DNA of 64,000 nt from assembly GCF_027244095.1 (NCBI RefSeq), contig NC_069659.1:178676001-178740000 (forward strand). Direction: 5' to 3'. The DNA is from Hemicordylus capensis (lineage: Eukaryota; Chordata; Lepidosauria; Squamata; Cordylidae). The position numbers and the translations under genes are program-made. Of this stretch, positions 1 to 11,815 are shown one piece after another. Below the pieces are notes generated by a model. That model was not told the origin of the DNA. It saw only the letters and a list, made by a program, of their open reading frames with translations, and did no database searches. The stretch's first letter is position 1, and each line of letters begins with the position of its first letter.

Positions 1-1762
1 TGTGAGAAGGAACTTAAGTATGTAGTACACTGCTCTGGGCTCCTTAGAGGAAGAGCGGGATATAATATGTAAAATAATAAAAATAAATAATAATAGTAAA
101 ATGAAGAATATTAAAACAACAACCATAATAAAAGTAATAATAATAGCAGCAGCAAATATATTGCAGCTAGCAATCTGCTCATTAAATAAGATCAGGAGTG
201 ACTTTCAATAATCAACAACCCAGGTGAGTTTGTTTCCCTTCTTTGTATTCCACAGGGGCCTTTGATCATTTTAAATGTAACCTGAATAGCTGAAACATTT
301 TCCCTTTCAAGTACTACTTCACTGAACTTTCCCGGTAGATGTGTTCATGATTTCCCTCTTTGGTTGCTTCTTTGTATAAACAGTGCAGTCTTGTGTCATA
401 GAACTTGAGACATTTGTCCCTCTCTAGTGGAGAGAATAAAAGATGGATTGGCTCTTTATTTTAAGTCTTAATGCTTCCCTTTTCAGTGCTGTTCAGTGCT
501 CTAGTACTGTTTTACTGAGCAAAGAGGTTGGTGTCAGAAATGTATTGAACATTGACCCAAATGTCAAGAGGTTCTGTAAATGGCAATATCCACTACCATT
601 CTGACATTTACCATAAAGTATATTGTATCCAAGAGTTAAATAGGGTAACAGGTGAAAATCAGGTCCTTTATTTGCCCCAGTGGGCTAACCAATGGGAGAA
701 CATGTGGCTGGAAAGAAAACACACCAGTTCACAAAATACTGACTCTCTGGTTTTACTGAAATGAAAGTTTATTCAAACATTAAGTGTTTTGCAGAGAAAT
801 TGGTGGGGAACTTTGATGCATGCATGGAACATAGGGGAAAAAAACATTTTCAATAAAGCATGATAAGCTTCATACAACCATGCAGTTAAATCAAACACCT
901 TCCCATCTCCAAGATTACTTGAAAGCTCTGTTCATTCCCAGCAATAGACAGTATTAAATTAAGTCAAGATACAAAAAAATAAAATCTGATCTCTACCAAT
1001 CTTCAAGCTGAGAATTCTCTAGAAATCTCAGAAGTTAGAGACACTGCATTAATATTACAAAAATGTTACAGCAAAAATAAAAGTTTGTCTAAAAAGGGGA
1101 AAGCAAGGAAAGGTGGAGATAAAACCTCTCAAAGAAGCGTCCCTTCATCTTGAAAAAAATATTAGTCAAAAAAAAAAAAAAGGAAACAAAAGCCATAAAG
1201 GGCCCTGAAGCACCCAACCAAAAAATCCCCTCAACAATCAAGGACTCCAGCCTTTATACCTAGGAGCGTTTTAACTCATAGGCAAAGTAGGCACTTGCCT
1301 ATGGCAGCAAATTTTGAGAAATGGCAAGTTTTTGACAGGAAAACTAAAAAGTTCATTCCCTTTTAACATCCTCCTGTACATATCGTAAATAAAGCAAGTA
1401 ATCATGAAAAACAGAAGCTCATCTCAATCTCATCTGATGAATTTGCTTTTGAGATTATCTCCAGGAGCCCTGCTGAGCCGAACTTCCTGCATTGGTCCCC
1501 CAGCCAGTAATACTGAGAAATGTTATTGTTGTGAAAAGGTAGGGTATTATATTTCATCACCTCCATTCCTGGCAATCATTGCAAGATATTGTCTCGGCTG
1601 TAAGAGTCTGCATCTCCTTTCCAGTCAGTCTGATGGAACAGTAGACTTTAGTCGAGTTGTTTGTGGTTGTGCTCATTATTGGTCATGTTTGTAGTGCACA
1701 CGTCTCAAACAGAAGCAGTGTGTGAGAAATATATTTCTATTTGAGTTAGTGTTGGTGCAGAG
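1..1762. other. Unassigned AT-rich DNA
   Basis: No exon or recognisable coding domain is visible. A TAA/AAT-rich stretch lies at about 60-150 and an A-run near 1170. The 70- and 96-codon open frames here have no recognisable motif and look like chance frames. Stretches near 1255-1400 may be an old repeat that I could not place. Confidence 0.5.
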
Positions 1763-2890
1763 ATGAGGAACAGCAGAAAGAGATTCAGTGGTAATCAATA
1801 TAGCAAATTAAGAAAGGAAAAGAAGGTGAAGGAGCTACCGGTTCGTCTGGTGGCTATGCAGGGACGGGCCTTTTCTGTTACAGCCACGAGACTTTGGAAT
1901 GTGCTCCCTGTTGAAATACAGGTGAAACTCGGAAAATTAGAATATTGTGCAAAAGTCCATTAATTTCAGTAATGCAAATTAAAAGGTGAAACTGATATAT
2001 GAGACAGACGCATTACATGCAAAGCGAGATAAGTCAAGCCTTAATTTGTTATAATTGTGATGATCATGGCGTACAGCTCATGAAAACCCCAAATCCACAA
2101 TCCCAGAAAATTAGAATATTACATGGAACCAAGAAGACAAGGATTGAAGAATAGAACAATATCGGACCTCTGAAAAGTATACAGTGTACTGTGCTTGATT
2201 GGCCAGCAAACTCGCCTGACCTGACCCCATAGAGAATCTATGGGGCATTGCCAAGAGAAGGATGAGAGACATGAGACCAAACAATGCAGAATTGCTGAAG
2301 GCCGCTAATGAAGCATCCTGGTCTTCCATAATACCTCATCAGTGCCACAGGCTGATAGCATCCATGCCACACCGCATTGAGGCAGTAATTGCTGCAAAAG
2401 GGGCCCAAACCAAGAACTGAATACATATGCATGCTTATACTTTTCAGAGGTCCGATATTGTTCTATTCTTCAATCCTTGTCTTCTTGGTTCCATGTAATA
2501 TTCTAATTTTTTGGGATTGTGGATTTGGGGTTTTCATGAGCTGTACAACATGATCATCACAATTATAACAAATTAAGGCTTGACATCTCGCTTTGCATTT
2601 AATGCGTCTGTCTCATATATCAGTTTCACCTTTTAATTTGCATTACTGAAATTAATGGACTTTTGCACAATATTCTAATTTTCCGAGTTTCACCTGTAAG
2701 AGCCTCTCCATCTCTGGCACCATTAAAAAGGTTTCTGAAGACACATTTATTCACCCAAGCTTTTTAACTAGAATTGTGATACTAAATTGTTTTAATGTTT
2801 CTTTTAATTTGTGTTATGGTGTTGTAAACCTCCCAGAGATATAAGTTTGAGGTGGTGAACAAATATACTAAATACATAAATAATGTATAT
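1763..2890 (+). mobile_element. L2-like LINE 3' end, split by a Tc1 element
   Basis: Before position 1918 the frame reads a C-terminal LINE motif, RAFSVTATRLWNVLPVEI, of the form (RAFSVxAPRLWNxLPxEIR) common at the end of L2/CR1-type ORF2 proteins. After the insertion, from 2697, the same protein continues as a 'SPSLAPLKRFLKTHLF' type ending. A 3' tail follows with the hairpin-like AAACCTCCCAGAG...GAGGTGGTGAAC and an AATA-rich end near 2865-2890. The Tc1 element at 1919-2696 sits in this frame at a TA. The copy is 5'-truncated and inactive. The L2 assignment is by motif; CR1-group membership is the main alternative. Confidence 0.7.
1919..2696 (+). mobile_element. Tc1/mariner miniature element, copy 1
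   Basis: This is a 778-bp element bounded by CAGGTGAAACTCGG and its reverse complement, with TA on both sides (1917-1918, 2697-2698). The terminal inverted repeats are about 260 bp each (about 1919-2180 and 2435-2696), and the outermost 37 bases are perfect inverts. The middle encodes, on the plus strand, a remnant of the Tc1 transposase C-terminus: DWPANSPDLTP, then in another frame the ENLWGIAKRRMRDMRPNN-type segment and the MPHRIEAVIAAKGA ending. The N-terminal two thirds of a transposase are absent, so it must have been moved in trans. Open frames on the opposite strand here are only its antisense shadow. It interrupts an L2-like LINE. Confidence 0.93.
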
Positions 2891-4614
2891 TTTTTTAATT
2901 TTTGGATGCCCATTTACTATTCCCCCAAAATTCCGGTCCATACTGGATTGGTGCTTTTTGCTGGCTTGAAAAACATCCATCCAATAGCTTTTGAATAATT
3001 ATTGTTTGAAATCCCCATAATAACAGCAAAAAATAACTAAGGGACAGTTATCTAAGAACATAACTGAATTTGCCCACTAAGAATTCTGAAGCCAAAGTTG
3101 GGAGCGGCATGTTCTGGCAATTTCTGGTAAGTGACTTCATGGTTTTGAACACAGGTGCCTAATAAGGAGAATCTATGAGCACCCTGGCACTTGTATAGTT
3201 AAACATTCCTCTCTTCCCTGTATTTTATAGGCAATTGTTTTCCCCTTCTCTCCACTTTTTCTTATCCCTTTTTTCCAAAAGGAAAAGTAAAGGCTTTTAG
3301 CATAGATTGGAATAAATTACTAGGAAGTAAGTTCATTGATTATACTGGAGCTTACTTCTAAATAAACACACATAGGAATCAGGACCAGCAGAGATCCTAG
3401 GCAAGAATGTGGGTTGTTTGTTTGTTTGTTTGTCCTTCCTCCCAGCCTGACAGCAAAGCATAGAAGAACTCATTGAGGAAGAATCCCCATTTATTGCTCT
3501 GGGGATTACTTCTGAGTAATAATGTATAGGATTGGGACCAGGGGTCCCAATGTAATACATGCTAGGAAGTTCCAAGAAAATGCTTCAAGAAAATCCTTTT
3601 AAAAATACACACCAAGCACCAAGAAACCAACACCCTGGTGTAGACTGCTCCTGGACTTGAAGGTTTTACAGCAGAGTCAAACAGCCAGTGAATATGGGAG
3701 CTTCACTTGACCACACTTAAGAAATGAAGTCTCCATATTCACAGGAAGTTTGGCTGTCATGTAGAACCTCCATGTTCAAGGGCAGTCTATACCACAATAG
3801 TAGTAAGTTAGCAGTGGATGGGAATGGTTTCTGGGATTTTCTTGCTGCAATTCTTTTGAGCTTTCTGGAAGCATGTGACTCAGTACTTAGAGAAAGAGGA
3901 AGCTGGGCTGGAGTACACATGCCTTCTCCAGCAGCTTTTTGATAACTCTACCTGCAATTTTACATGCACACCTAGAAGGAAATAAACTCCATTAAAGTCA
4001 GTAGGACTTGCTTCTGTATGATGAGGGAACAGTTGAACAATCCCTGGGAAATGGTGTTGGGGGAGGGGAGAATTTTTAGAAGGTACTTCTAAAAATGTGG
4101 GTGAAAAACAATGTTAAAAATCCGGTGAAGTAAATTCACCACCACCCCACCCAGCACACAGATTGTTCTCACAGAATTGAACATTAACCACAGCATCCCA
4201 CAGGGCATAGAATCTGTTAGTATATTTGTCTACTTCATAGAGAATATAGCAAGAAAGAGATAGTGACTGACATAATGTGGAACATTACTCAAAGTGAATG
4301 AATGAAAAATAAATGAATGAATGAATGGATAGCTTTATTACGATCATAGATCAGATATAAACACAACAAAGTAATCCTACAGAAATTAAAAGAACATGAT
4401 AAGGAATGTATAACGTCCTTTCAATGAGACTACTTTGAGTAATTTTCTTCATCCTATCAGCCATTAACTATTAAGTGGAGGCCTGAGGCTTTAAGGGGAT
4501 AAATCTGCTCTGTCTATGTTCATAGACTATGTCACTTGTGTACAACTTTTAAAATGTACTACTTTCTAGACAACAAAAGAGACAGACACTAATAAGTATC
4601 ATTCAAAAATGCCC
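2891..4614. other. Unassigned DNA with short simple repeats
   Basis: No gene or element is recognised. It contains a short (GTTT)n run at about 3416-3434 and an (ATGA)n-like run at about 4288-4327. Scattered 60-80 codon frames lack any motif. Confidence 0.5.
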
Positions 4615-4965
4615 CAACTTTATTATTTATTTATCATATTTATATACGGCCCAAAACTCACGCCTCTGGGCAGACAATGATGGATTCGATAAATCTAATG
4701 CAAGGCCTGGATGAATAAATGCATCATTATTCACATCCCTTTTAAAACCTGTGAGAGATGGGGAGGTTCTTATTTCAGCAGGGAGTGCATTACAAAACCT
4801 CTGGGCGGCAATGGAAAAGGCCTGTCAGGAAGAAGAAGAAGAAGAAGAAGAAGATCAGCTCCTCAGGACTGTGGTCAGAGAGCAGCCCTTAAAAGGTGGG
4901 GTAAGGGCTGCTCAAAGATTGTGTGTCCTGAGTGACGGAAGGAGAAAAAGAAGAAAAGGACTCAA
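4615..4965 (-). mobile_element. L2-like LINE 3' end, minus strand
   Basis: Read on the minus strand, this gives the same C-terminal region as the L2-like copy at 1763: a diverged 'AFSxxARRFxNALPAEIRTSPSLTGFK' type stretch. A 3' tail follows, with GCCCAGAGGCGTGAG and TTTTGGGCCGTATATAAATA and then a TAAATAAATAA end at 4615-4640. A (GAA)n expansion at about 4828-4853 interrupts the body. The copy is a short, decayed 3' fragment; it has no complete frame. Confidence 0.7.
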
Positions 4966-5833
4966 ATAGATTTCCATACCTTTAAAAGGTTGAGGTTTCA
5001 AGAATGGGGTTGGAGGGGGGCTTTTGTTCTCTAGAGGGTCATAAAGCAGAGTATGAGTCACTATATATGCTAAAAAGGCACACTTCAGAGGGTTAAGGAC
5101 TACTCTTGCAGTCAGATTGGGTTAAGGCCCATCACTGTTTTAGGAGACAGCATTGCTGATAACACCATGCTGAAGGAATTTCTGGGAAAACAATCTGTAG
5201 TTTTGGGCATAGAGGTTAAAACATTTGTTATTTGTAATGATCATTGTTATTTGTGTGTATGTTGGGGGGTGGAGTTTAAGAGAAAAGGAAAGAATTAAGT
5301 ATAGATTTAAAGTGAACTCAAATTACCAGATTATTGTGTCATTTTTCACTGCTGAATAATCATGAGGTGGAATTACACTGGCATTATAATGGAATCCACT
5401 AATTTCACCTTAGTTGAAGGTGAATGACAAAATGTGTGGTGTTCAACATGAGGAAGTTCTACTTTGTGGTTTGAGCTCACATGATTATGTTATTTGGTAG
5501 ATAATTTACAGAACTTCAATCAAAACAGAACTTTGAAAAAGTTAATAACTAGTGTTGTCAAAAATAGAAAAAGAGAGCTGTGCTACTAAATTGGGGATGG
5601 AATACTGTGAGTTTGAAGATCAGTTCCGTGCCCAGCCTAGTTATTGAGGCCTGTCATGCTATTAATCTGGAGAAGCATGGGTAGTAACTTCTGTCAAATA
5701 AGGCTTAAAACACTACAGTACCCTCCAAAGAATACTGATCAAATCCAGCAGCTTTTCAATTGAAGGGGAATTTTATCCTCTGATTGCAGAGGGAGCTTCT
5801 GCGGTGGAGAAAATATCTGTCAGGATATATCTC
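4966..5833. other. Unassigned DNA
   Basis: No coding domain, RNA gene or clear repeat boundary was seen in this interval; composition is AT-rich. Confidence 0.5.
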
Positions 5834-6238
5834 TGTTAGGTGTTGTAGTAACATGCCTTCAGGTGAAAACTGCAAGTCACTGTATTTACTGTGATTAGTG
5901 ACTAGCAACATGTGAGGCCAATTACAGGTTGCTGAGTAATGATCTGCAGTGATTGGCCAAGGCCAGTATAAGAAGGAGGCTCAGAGAAGAGCAAAGTGTC
6001 CACAGTGGCAGATGCTGCTACATTGTGGTCCACCCAGCTGAACTATGTGAATGCTGTATCCATGTGCCTGATGTATATACTTATTTATGTGTAATGTACT
6101 TACTGAGCTGCAATATCATGTGAGTGCCTTTTCTACAATATATTCTTCAGTTTATACCCTTGCCTGTGTGTTGGAGTCCTCTTACATTTCCACTGGGGTA
6201 CTGGAACGTGACTCTGCGAGTAGGGCGCAACACCAACA
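5834..6238 (+). mobile_element. Candidate solo LTR
   Basis: The segment begins TGTTAGGTGTTG and ends CAACACCAACA, which are near-perfect inverts of each other, as expected for a TG...CA LTR. ATATCT is found just before it (5827-5832) and again just after it (6239-6244), a likely target duplication. A TATA-like AGTATAAGAAGG lies near 5965-5976. No second LTR or internal region is visible, so it looks like a solo LTR fossil. The family is not recognised (ERV or Gypsy type). Confidence 0.55.
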
Positions 6239-6557
6239 ATATCTACCAAAGAACCTTTCCTTGTGTCACAGTTCTGCTAATAAAATTAATATGGGGGAAT
6301 TATTTCAGCATTCTAACATTAGTTCTGAATATCCTCTTGGTGAAAAAGACTATATTGTCTGCCCATCTGCCTGAAATATTTCAGGCATCAGCTATGGGAC
6401 ACCACCCCCATAAATCTGGTGCAGATCTAATATACTGTGGCTAAGATGCAGCAATTTAAAAATTGACCCTTAGACTCTAGAAAATAAGTGTTGGCTACTA
6501 GGGCTATTCATTGGACGCTGCAATCCCAATGAATCTGTAACACCCCCCTGGTGCTAT
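6239..6557. other. Unassigned DNA
   Basis: Short gap between the LTR candidate and a hAT element; no gene or repeat recognised. Confidence 0.5.
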
Positions 6558-6565
6558 GTTGTCAA

Positions 6566-6929
6566 TAGGGATGTGCCCGAAACGGTTCGGAGGCCATGCT
6601 GGAGGCCTCTGAACTGGTCCGGTTCCGAGCTGGACCGGCGGTTTGGCATGGAGGGGGGGTTTAGCTTTAAGGGCGGGGGGGTAGTACTTACCCCCCCCCG
6701 CTCTTCCCCCTCCGGCGTGAGAACATGCGTTCTCTTTACATCGGCTCTTGCGGGCTAACGACGGGGGCAGGGGCGGCAGGGAGGAACACTGCTGCCCCAG
6801 AAACTTTGGTAAATAACACAGCGCCGGAGGGGGAAGAGCGGCGGGGAGGGTAAGTACTACCCCTGCTGCCCTTAAAGCTACAGTCCCCCCGTGCCAGACC
6901 AGACTGGTTCAGGGGGTTGCACATCCCTA
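6566..6929. mobile_element. hAT-type miniature element (TAGGGATGTGC ends)
   Basis: It starts TAGGGATGTGCCCG and ends TTGCACATCCCTA. It is flanked by a perfect 8-bp duplication, GTTGTCAA, at 6558-6565 and 6930-6937. Eight-base duplications and short inverted ends of this form indicate the hAT superfamily. The 364-bp interior is GC-rich and self-complementary (CCCTTAAAG and TAGTACTTACC-type blocks recur in inverse orientation) and has no transposase, so it is non-autonomous. The motif GGTTCGGAGGCC is shared with the element at 10484-11104. Confidence 0.88.
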
Positions 6930-7019
6930 GTTGTCAATAGCATTCTTATAGGGTATGCAGGACACCACCCCCACCCCCACACAGAATCTCGCTCAGCACC
7001 AGGTCCATGAGCAGCCTTC

Positions 7020-7450
7020 AGCAATCTTCCAGCCCATGTTTCTTTGCATAGTTGGATCCTTGGCAAAAGGCAAGTTTGGAAACACGCCTCAAGGTCAAAA
7101 CGCTCCTTCACTGAAGAGGGTGTTAAAAATAGCTTTGACCTTCAAAGCTGCCAGCTGACAGACCTCAGAAGCTTTATTTGGGGCAGGATGACTACTTTAG
7201 CGATAAGGACACTTGAGTGCTTCAGCCAAAATGGGCAGTCATGTTCTGTAACCATTTCTTCCCTGTTAAGTAAAGGAAGGTTAGTGTCTAGATAAGGAGG
7301 GGAGCTCGACCTTAAACAAAGGACTCTGTATATGAACCTGACACACCTGTCTCCAGTAAGGCAATCAAGCATGTAACTACTCATGAATAATTGGGTTAGT
7401 CTTTGTCCCTTCTCATCATTCTATGCTGCAACATAATGTGCATCCGCACA
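7020..7450 (-). mobile_element. Possible LTR fragment
   Basis: On the minus strand there is a TATA-like TTCATATACAGAGTCC (about 7335), then about 165 bp downstream CCCAAATAAAGCTTC with a polyadenylation signal (about 7170). That spacing suits U3-R of a retroviral-type LTR. I could not fix ends, a target duplication or a partner LTR, so this remains tentative. Confidence 0.3.
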
Positions 7451-8558
7451 TTAGCTTGAACCAGTTATTGACATTATTGTAATGTCTCAATCTTCTTGCC
7501 CTCTGGGTAAAGATAGCCATTCAATGGCCCTACTATATCCCAGAGGCAGGACCACAAGTACATCAGCCCTTGGTATATCACAGTTTTTTCCGTTTCTTTT
7601 TCACTTTTTCATGGCTTTTTGCCCCGTCACTTTTGCTCTCCCTCTCTTTCCACCTTTCTTCTTTTTGACACCCTCTACTCTAGTCCCTTTTTCTGCTGCC
7701 ATGCTCTGCTATGCACCTCCTTCAAGGATCACCAGATTGAACTTCGTGCAATGAATGCACACAAGGAAGGATAGGTAATTTTCAGCTAAGCTCTCTTTCT
7801 TCACGCTCCATTCCACATTTTTTCTCCAACCTTAAGCATCCCTTCCCTTATCCTCAGTGCCAGGCACTCTACTAAGATTCTTAACCAAGCTTCCTTTTAC
7901 TTTATGCAACTCCCCAAGTTTGTTCTCAATAAAGCTTTAAACTCTGAAAGGCTGGAACTAACTATAGATGGGGCTTCCCATTTAAGCTTATGATAACGCA
8001 CAATGGAAGAACCTTTGTGGCAACAAGAGATAAAGTAATTGAAATATTTGAAGCTCTAGACATTGTGATCCCGCAAATGACAGGTGTTAAAGAAGAAGGA
8101 AAAACAAAGGGGTGAGGTGGGGTGGAAGCAAAAAAGAAGCAGAAACCAGACATATAAGGAGACAACTTCCAAAAATACTTTCTACTTACCTACAGTACTT
8201 CTCGGGGATGAAGACTAACTTTTACTCATAACTACATTCCCCTGACTCTGCTAGTTGTTTAACGTACGTCATATTTAGCTCATTTTACTTTGGCTATATA
8301 TATGATGATGCAAATAATGAGTCTTTATTTCCTAAGGTACATGGTTTTGCCCTGTTTCCAAAGCTGTCCCAGGCCGGGTAAATCTGATTGATCTGATTAT
8401 GTGAAGCTCATTATGAAAACTTCACTCCTGTGGGTGGTTTTGTTAAATTTCAAGTTGTGTTATTTGTTATATGATGGAAACTCTACCACAATCCAAGTAT
8501 ATATAGAGTATTTAAAGTTTGTGCAACTGCTAACTATGGTAGTTCTGTTTTCATAATA
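7451..8558. other. Unassigned DNA
   Basis: No gene or bounded repeat found. The 90-codon frame at 7482-7754 is rich in P, F and S from a pyrimidine-rich strand and has no recognisable domain. Confidence 0.45.
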
Positions 8559-8566
8559 GCTGAGGG

Positions 8567-8619
8567 CAGGGGCGTAACAAGGTTGGAGTGGGCCCAGAGA
8601 CAATTTTTTTAAATGGGCC

Positions 8620-8668
<49 letters not shown>

Positions 8669-8753
8669 ATGTGACTTGCCTCTGGGGGGCCCCTTGAGGC
8701 GTGGGGGCCCCCAGGCAGCCACCTCTGCTTGCCTAACGGTAGTTACGCCCCTG
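8567..8753. mobile_element. hAT-type miniature element (CAGGGGCGTAAC ends)
   Basis: This 187-bp element starts CAGGGGCGTAACAAGG and ends TAGTTACGCCCCTG. Perfect 8-bp duplications, GCTGAGGG, lie at 8559-8566 and 8754-8761. The inside is GC-rich and includes the (CA)n tract at about 8623-8668. It has no coding capacity and must have been moved by a transposase supplied in trans. Confidence 0.9.
8623..8668. repeat. (CA)n microsatellite
   Basis: About 23 uninterrupted CA units lie inside the small hAT element at 8567-8753. The long TH-repeat frame reported by translation here is an artefact of the repeat. Confidence 0.95.
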
Positions 8754-8761
8754 GCTGAGGG

Positions 8762-9498
8762 ACTCTGGATCTATCTATCTATCTATACATTCCTTATAAT
8801 GTGAATGGATTAGAGTGCACAGTTAAAAGAGCCCTGGTTGAAGCAGTGTTGAAAAAAGAACACCCTGATCTGATCTTTCTACAAGAAATACACTAGAGAG
8901 TGTCCAGTTGTAGAGTCCTAAAATATGCTGGGTTTGGAGAACAATTCTATGCAGCTGGCTCTTTCTAAGCAGGGCCGACAAGCGGCAGGGGGCAGTACAA
9001 AGCGGTCTGGAAGGGGGCCTGGGGTCTGACTTGTTGCATATGTTTTTGTCTTTGCCTCTTGCCACCACCCCACCCCGTGTCCACCCCACCGCAAGACCGA
9101 ATTGCGATCTTAAGATGCTTCACATTTTCACTCATGGTCTAAAAAGCATGGTCATTCCAAGTTAAGGTGCCCTTCTTAACTTGCCCACCATGTAAGCTGT
9201 GAAGACTTTGAACATCTGGTATATGATATGGCTTTAGAAATGAGGCTCCATCTACCCACACTTTGCCTAGATTTTTTAGTTGGACATTGGGCTGGGGAGG
9301 GATGCATCCCTGAGGCCCTTAGAGTACCAGGTCAGGACCACAGTCAGAACCAATCAGGCAAATGCAGAGCTGGGAATTGCAACAGAAAGGAATATTGCTC
9401 CAGTAATGTCCCTAAGAGAGCTTGTCATTCAAATCTAGTGTTGCCAAGGCGAACTGTGTTACCATCTTTACTTTTTCCCTAAAAACTGTCAAGGAGAC
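8762..9498. other. Unassigned DNA
   Basis: It begins with a short (ATCT)n run at about 8768-8786. Nothing else was recognised. Confidence 0.45.
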
Positions 9499-9720
9499 TT
9501 AGGAGCAGATTTCAGCTGTAGGAGCATTCCAAAGCCAGGGGGCAATGACTGAGAAGGCCCTGTACCACACACTCAACAACTGAGCCTCTCTCACCGTCGA
9601 CACATGGAGCAGAGCCCCCTCTGATGATCTGGTTAAGCGGGCAGAATCCCTTGGAAGCAGGCGGTCCTTCTGATATCCAGGGCCCAAACTGTTGAGACTA
9701 AAGGGCTAGGTCCTCCAGAG
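9499..9720 (-). mobile_element. L2-like LINE ORF2 C-terminal fragment
   Basis: The minus strand reads SEGALLHVSTVREAQL followed by WYRAFSVIAPWLWNAP, matching the end of L2-type ORF2 (RAFSVxAPRLWNxLP). It is a short truncated piece: neither the catalytic reverse-transcriptase motifs nor the 3' tail is present. Confidence 0.65.
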
Positions 9721-10475
9721 CTACTGGTTCTAAGCCTACAAGAAAAATGGCCAGACATCTCTGCTCAAATTAACAATAAACAAACAGTTTTATTATTTTA
9801 ATAAACAGTTTTTTATTATAGCTCACCACAAGTCTCAGTGACAGAAGACAGCAGAGAAGTTGCAACTGCTTTTCCAGCTAGCTATTAGGACTCAGAAGGG
9901 AATGCAGGCTTTAAGAACTGGAAACCCTTTTCTTATTCACCCTTCTAGTCTTATAACCTCCCTCCCCCCTTCATTAGAAGCCTTATCCAACCACATCAAA
10001 GTTTAATAACTTGTTTACATGTATATTGATTGGCTAAAATCCAGGTTCCTCGATTTAAGAGTACCCCTACTTTATTCCCTTTTGTTCACAAGCTCATTTT
10101 GTGTCTAACTTTGTAGCTTCCTAACTTTGTCTTATTTTCATTTACATCAATAGTGTGACGTTGGCTTTTTTTGTTTGTCTGTTTCCATGTGGAAATCCCT
10201 CCTACTCCTGGGGATGTTGTAAGGGCCATGTTTCCTGAGATTGTAACTACCTGTCTCTGTGTTAACCTCTTAAGCCAGGAACTGCTTGTGACTAACAGCT
10301 ATAGAAAGAGAGTCAGGCCTTCTGTCTCTTATAAAGTATAAAACTTAGGCCAAGGCAAACCAATTTCTTATCAATACATACTGTTCAGTTCAGTTCACTC
10401 TTTATTTCTGTCTCTGACCAATAAACAAACAAAACAAACAACTCAAACAATCAGCAATTACAAACCAAATTTCCA
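9721..10475. other. AT-rich DNA, possibly old LTR material
   Basis: The interval contains AATAAA-like signals on the minus strand (about 9770-9820) and a TATAAAGTATAAAAC block near 10332-10346. No paired LTRs or coding region were found, so no element is called. Confidence 0.35.
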
Positions 10476-10483
10476 TAATGTGA

Positions 10484-11104
10484 TAGGGGTGTGCACCGGA
10501 CCGCAGACCTGCGGCTCGGCACTGGGGTGGGGGGTTCCATTAAGGGCGGGGGGGGCTTTACTCACCCCTCCCGTGCTTTGCTGCTTTGGCGCCATAATTA
10601 GTTTTAAAAATGCGCCGCAGAATCGCTTGCCGCTCCGGGTCTCCTTCTTGACTTCAAAATCGGGCGGCAGGATTTTGCGCAGAAGGCTCCCTGCTTCTGC
10701 GCACGCGCGCGCAGAAGGCTCCCTGCACTTCGCAGAAGGCAGGGAAGGGGGCGGGCGGATGGACGGACATCTCCCCGCCGCCCGCCCGAGCGCTTTAGCA
10801 CTCGGTCCGGGGCGAGATTTAAAGAGCTAAAATGGCTTGAGGGGGCTTCGGGGGCGGCAGGGAAGTATCCTGCCGCCCGATTTTGAAGTCAAGAAGGAAC
10901 CCCGGAGCGGCGAGCGATTCTGCGGCGCATTTTTTTAAACTAATTATGGCGCCAAAGCAGCAAAGCGCGGGAGGGGTGAGTAAAGCCCCCCCCCGCCCTT
11001 AATGGAACCCCCCACCCTAACCCTCCGGAACCAAAACCACCCCTTGTCCGGACCGGTTCGGAGGCCAGTAGAATGGCCTCCGAACCGATCCGTGCACACT
11101 ACTA
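10484..11104. mobile_element. Foldback hAT-type miniature element
   Basis: The element begins TAGGGGTGTGCACCGGACCG and ends GATCCGTGCACACTACTA, with a perfect 8-bp duplication, TAATGTGA, at 10476-10483 and 11105-11112. It is 621 bp and almost entirely palindromic. The left arm (about 10530-10670) with GGCGCCATAATTAGTTT and AATCGGGCGGCAGGAT recurs inverted in the right arm (about 10865-11010). The interior is GC-rich and contains no transposase. The 116-codon frame inside is a chance product of the GC-rich arms. Confidence 0.9.
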
Positions 11105-11327
11105 TAATGTGATAGATAAAGCTACTAAGATTTAAAGCTATAAAGATAAAACTAAGTATAAAATACAACTAAAAAAAGGAAAAAGAATAATATAAACAAT
11201 ATTAGCAAAGCAACCAGATTCTATATTTAAAGCCAAACAGAAATATATCTCAAAGATATTAGCTATTGATAAGCTCTAACTGCCCAGGCTTGCTGATCTG
11301 TTTCCTGGGGCCTTTGTGGTCTCCTAT

Positions 11328-11815
11328 TGATGTGAATTTGGTTCGTCCCTGGGTCCGCCTTTTAGTCAAACAGACTCAGTGGGAATCATTCAGAGGCTTT
11401 TTATTGCTACTGCAGTTTTAGCAATAGGTAATCAGTAGGCTCACGCTCTTAAACTGATTACCGTTTGGTTACAGGCGCATCTTACATTTATACAGACAAT
11501 CTGAATGATGCTGACACTCTAGACATAGTATACGTGGCAATAAAACGGTGGACTAAGTATCTAGTACGCATGCGAATGATTCATTGTTCATCGGGTGATT
11601 ACTCCTTATTTGGTTAAATCCTGTTTTCTTAACTGTCAGCAAAGAACAGTGAGAACCTTGTGAGAACCAAGTTTCTTAGATACAATTTAGTGGAGAGAGA
11701 TAACGACGTTGATCATGAGAGTCTGTGATGTCCCTGAGCTGGGCTGGGGTTACTTTAAGTTAGAATGAGGTATTCTGGGCAAACATGGAGTTTCTTTGGT
11801 TTTCTAAACACATCA
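11328..11815 (-). repeat. ERV 3' LTR
   Basis: 488 bp, with TGATGTG/CACATCA termini. An AATAAA polyadenylation signal on the minus strand lies near 11400. It shares its outer ends and about 120 bp of R/U5 with the LTR at 15318-15469. Confidence 0.85.

Noticed and set aside
2111-2432. Frames such as MHMYSVLGLGPFC, repeated at three places
   Set aside because: They are the antisense of the Tc1 transposase remnant and recur in all three Tc1 copies (also 12885-13276 and 60706-61027).
10480-10830. 116-codon GC-rich frame resembling a CpG-island first exon
   Set aside because: It lies in one arm of the hAT foldback bounded by the TAATGTGA duplication; GC content comes from the transposon.
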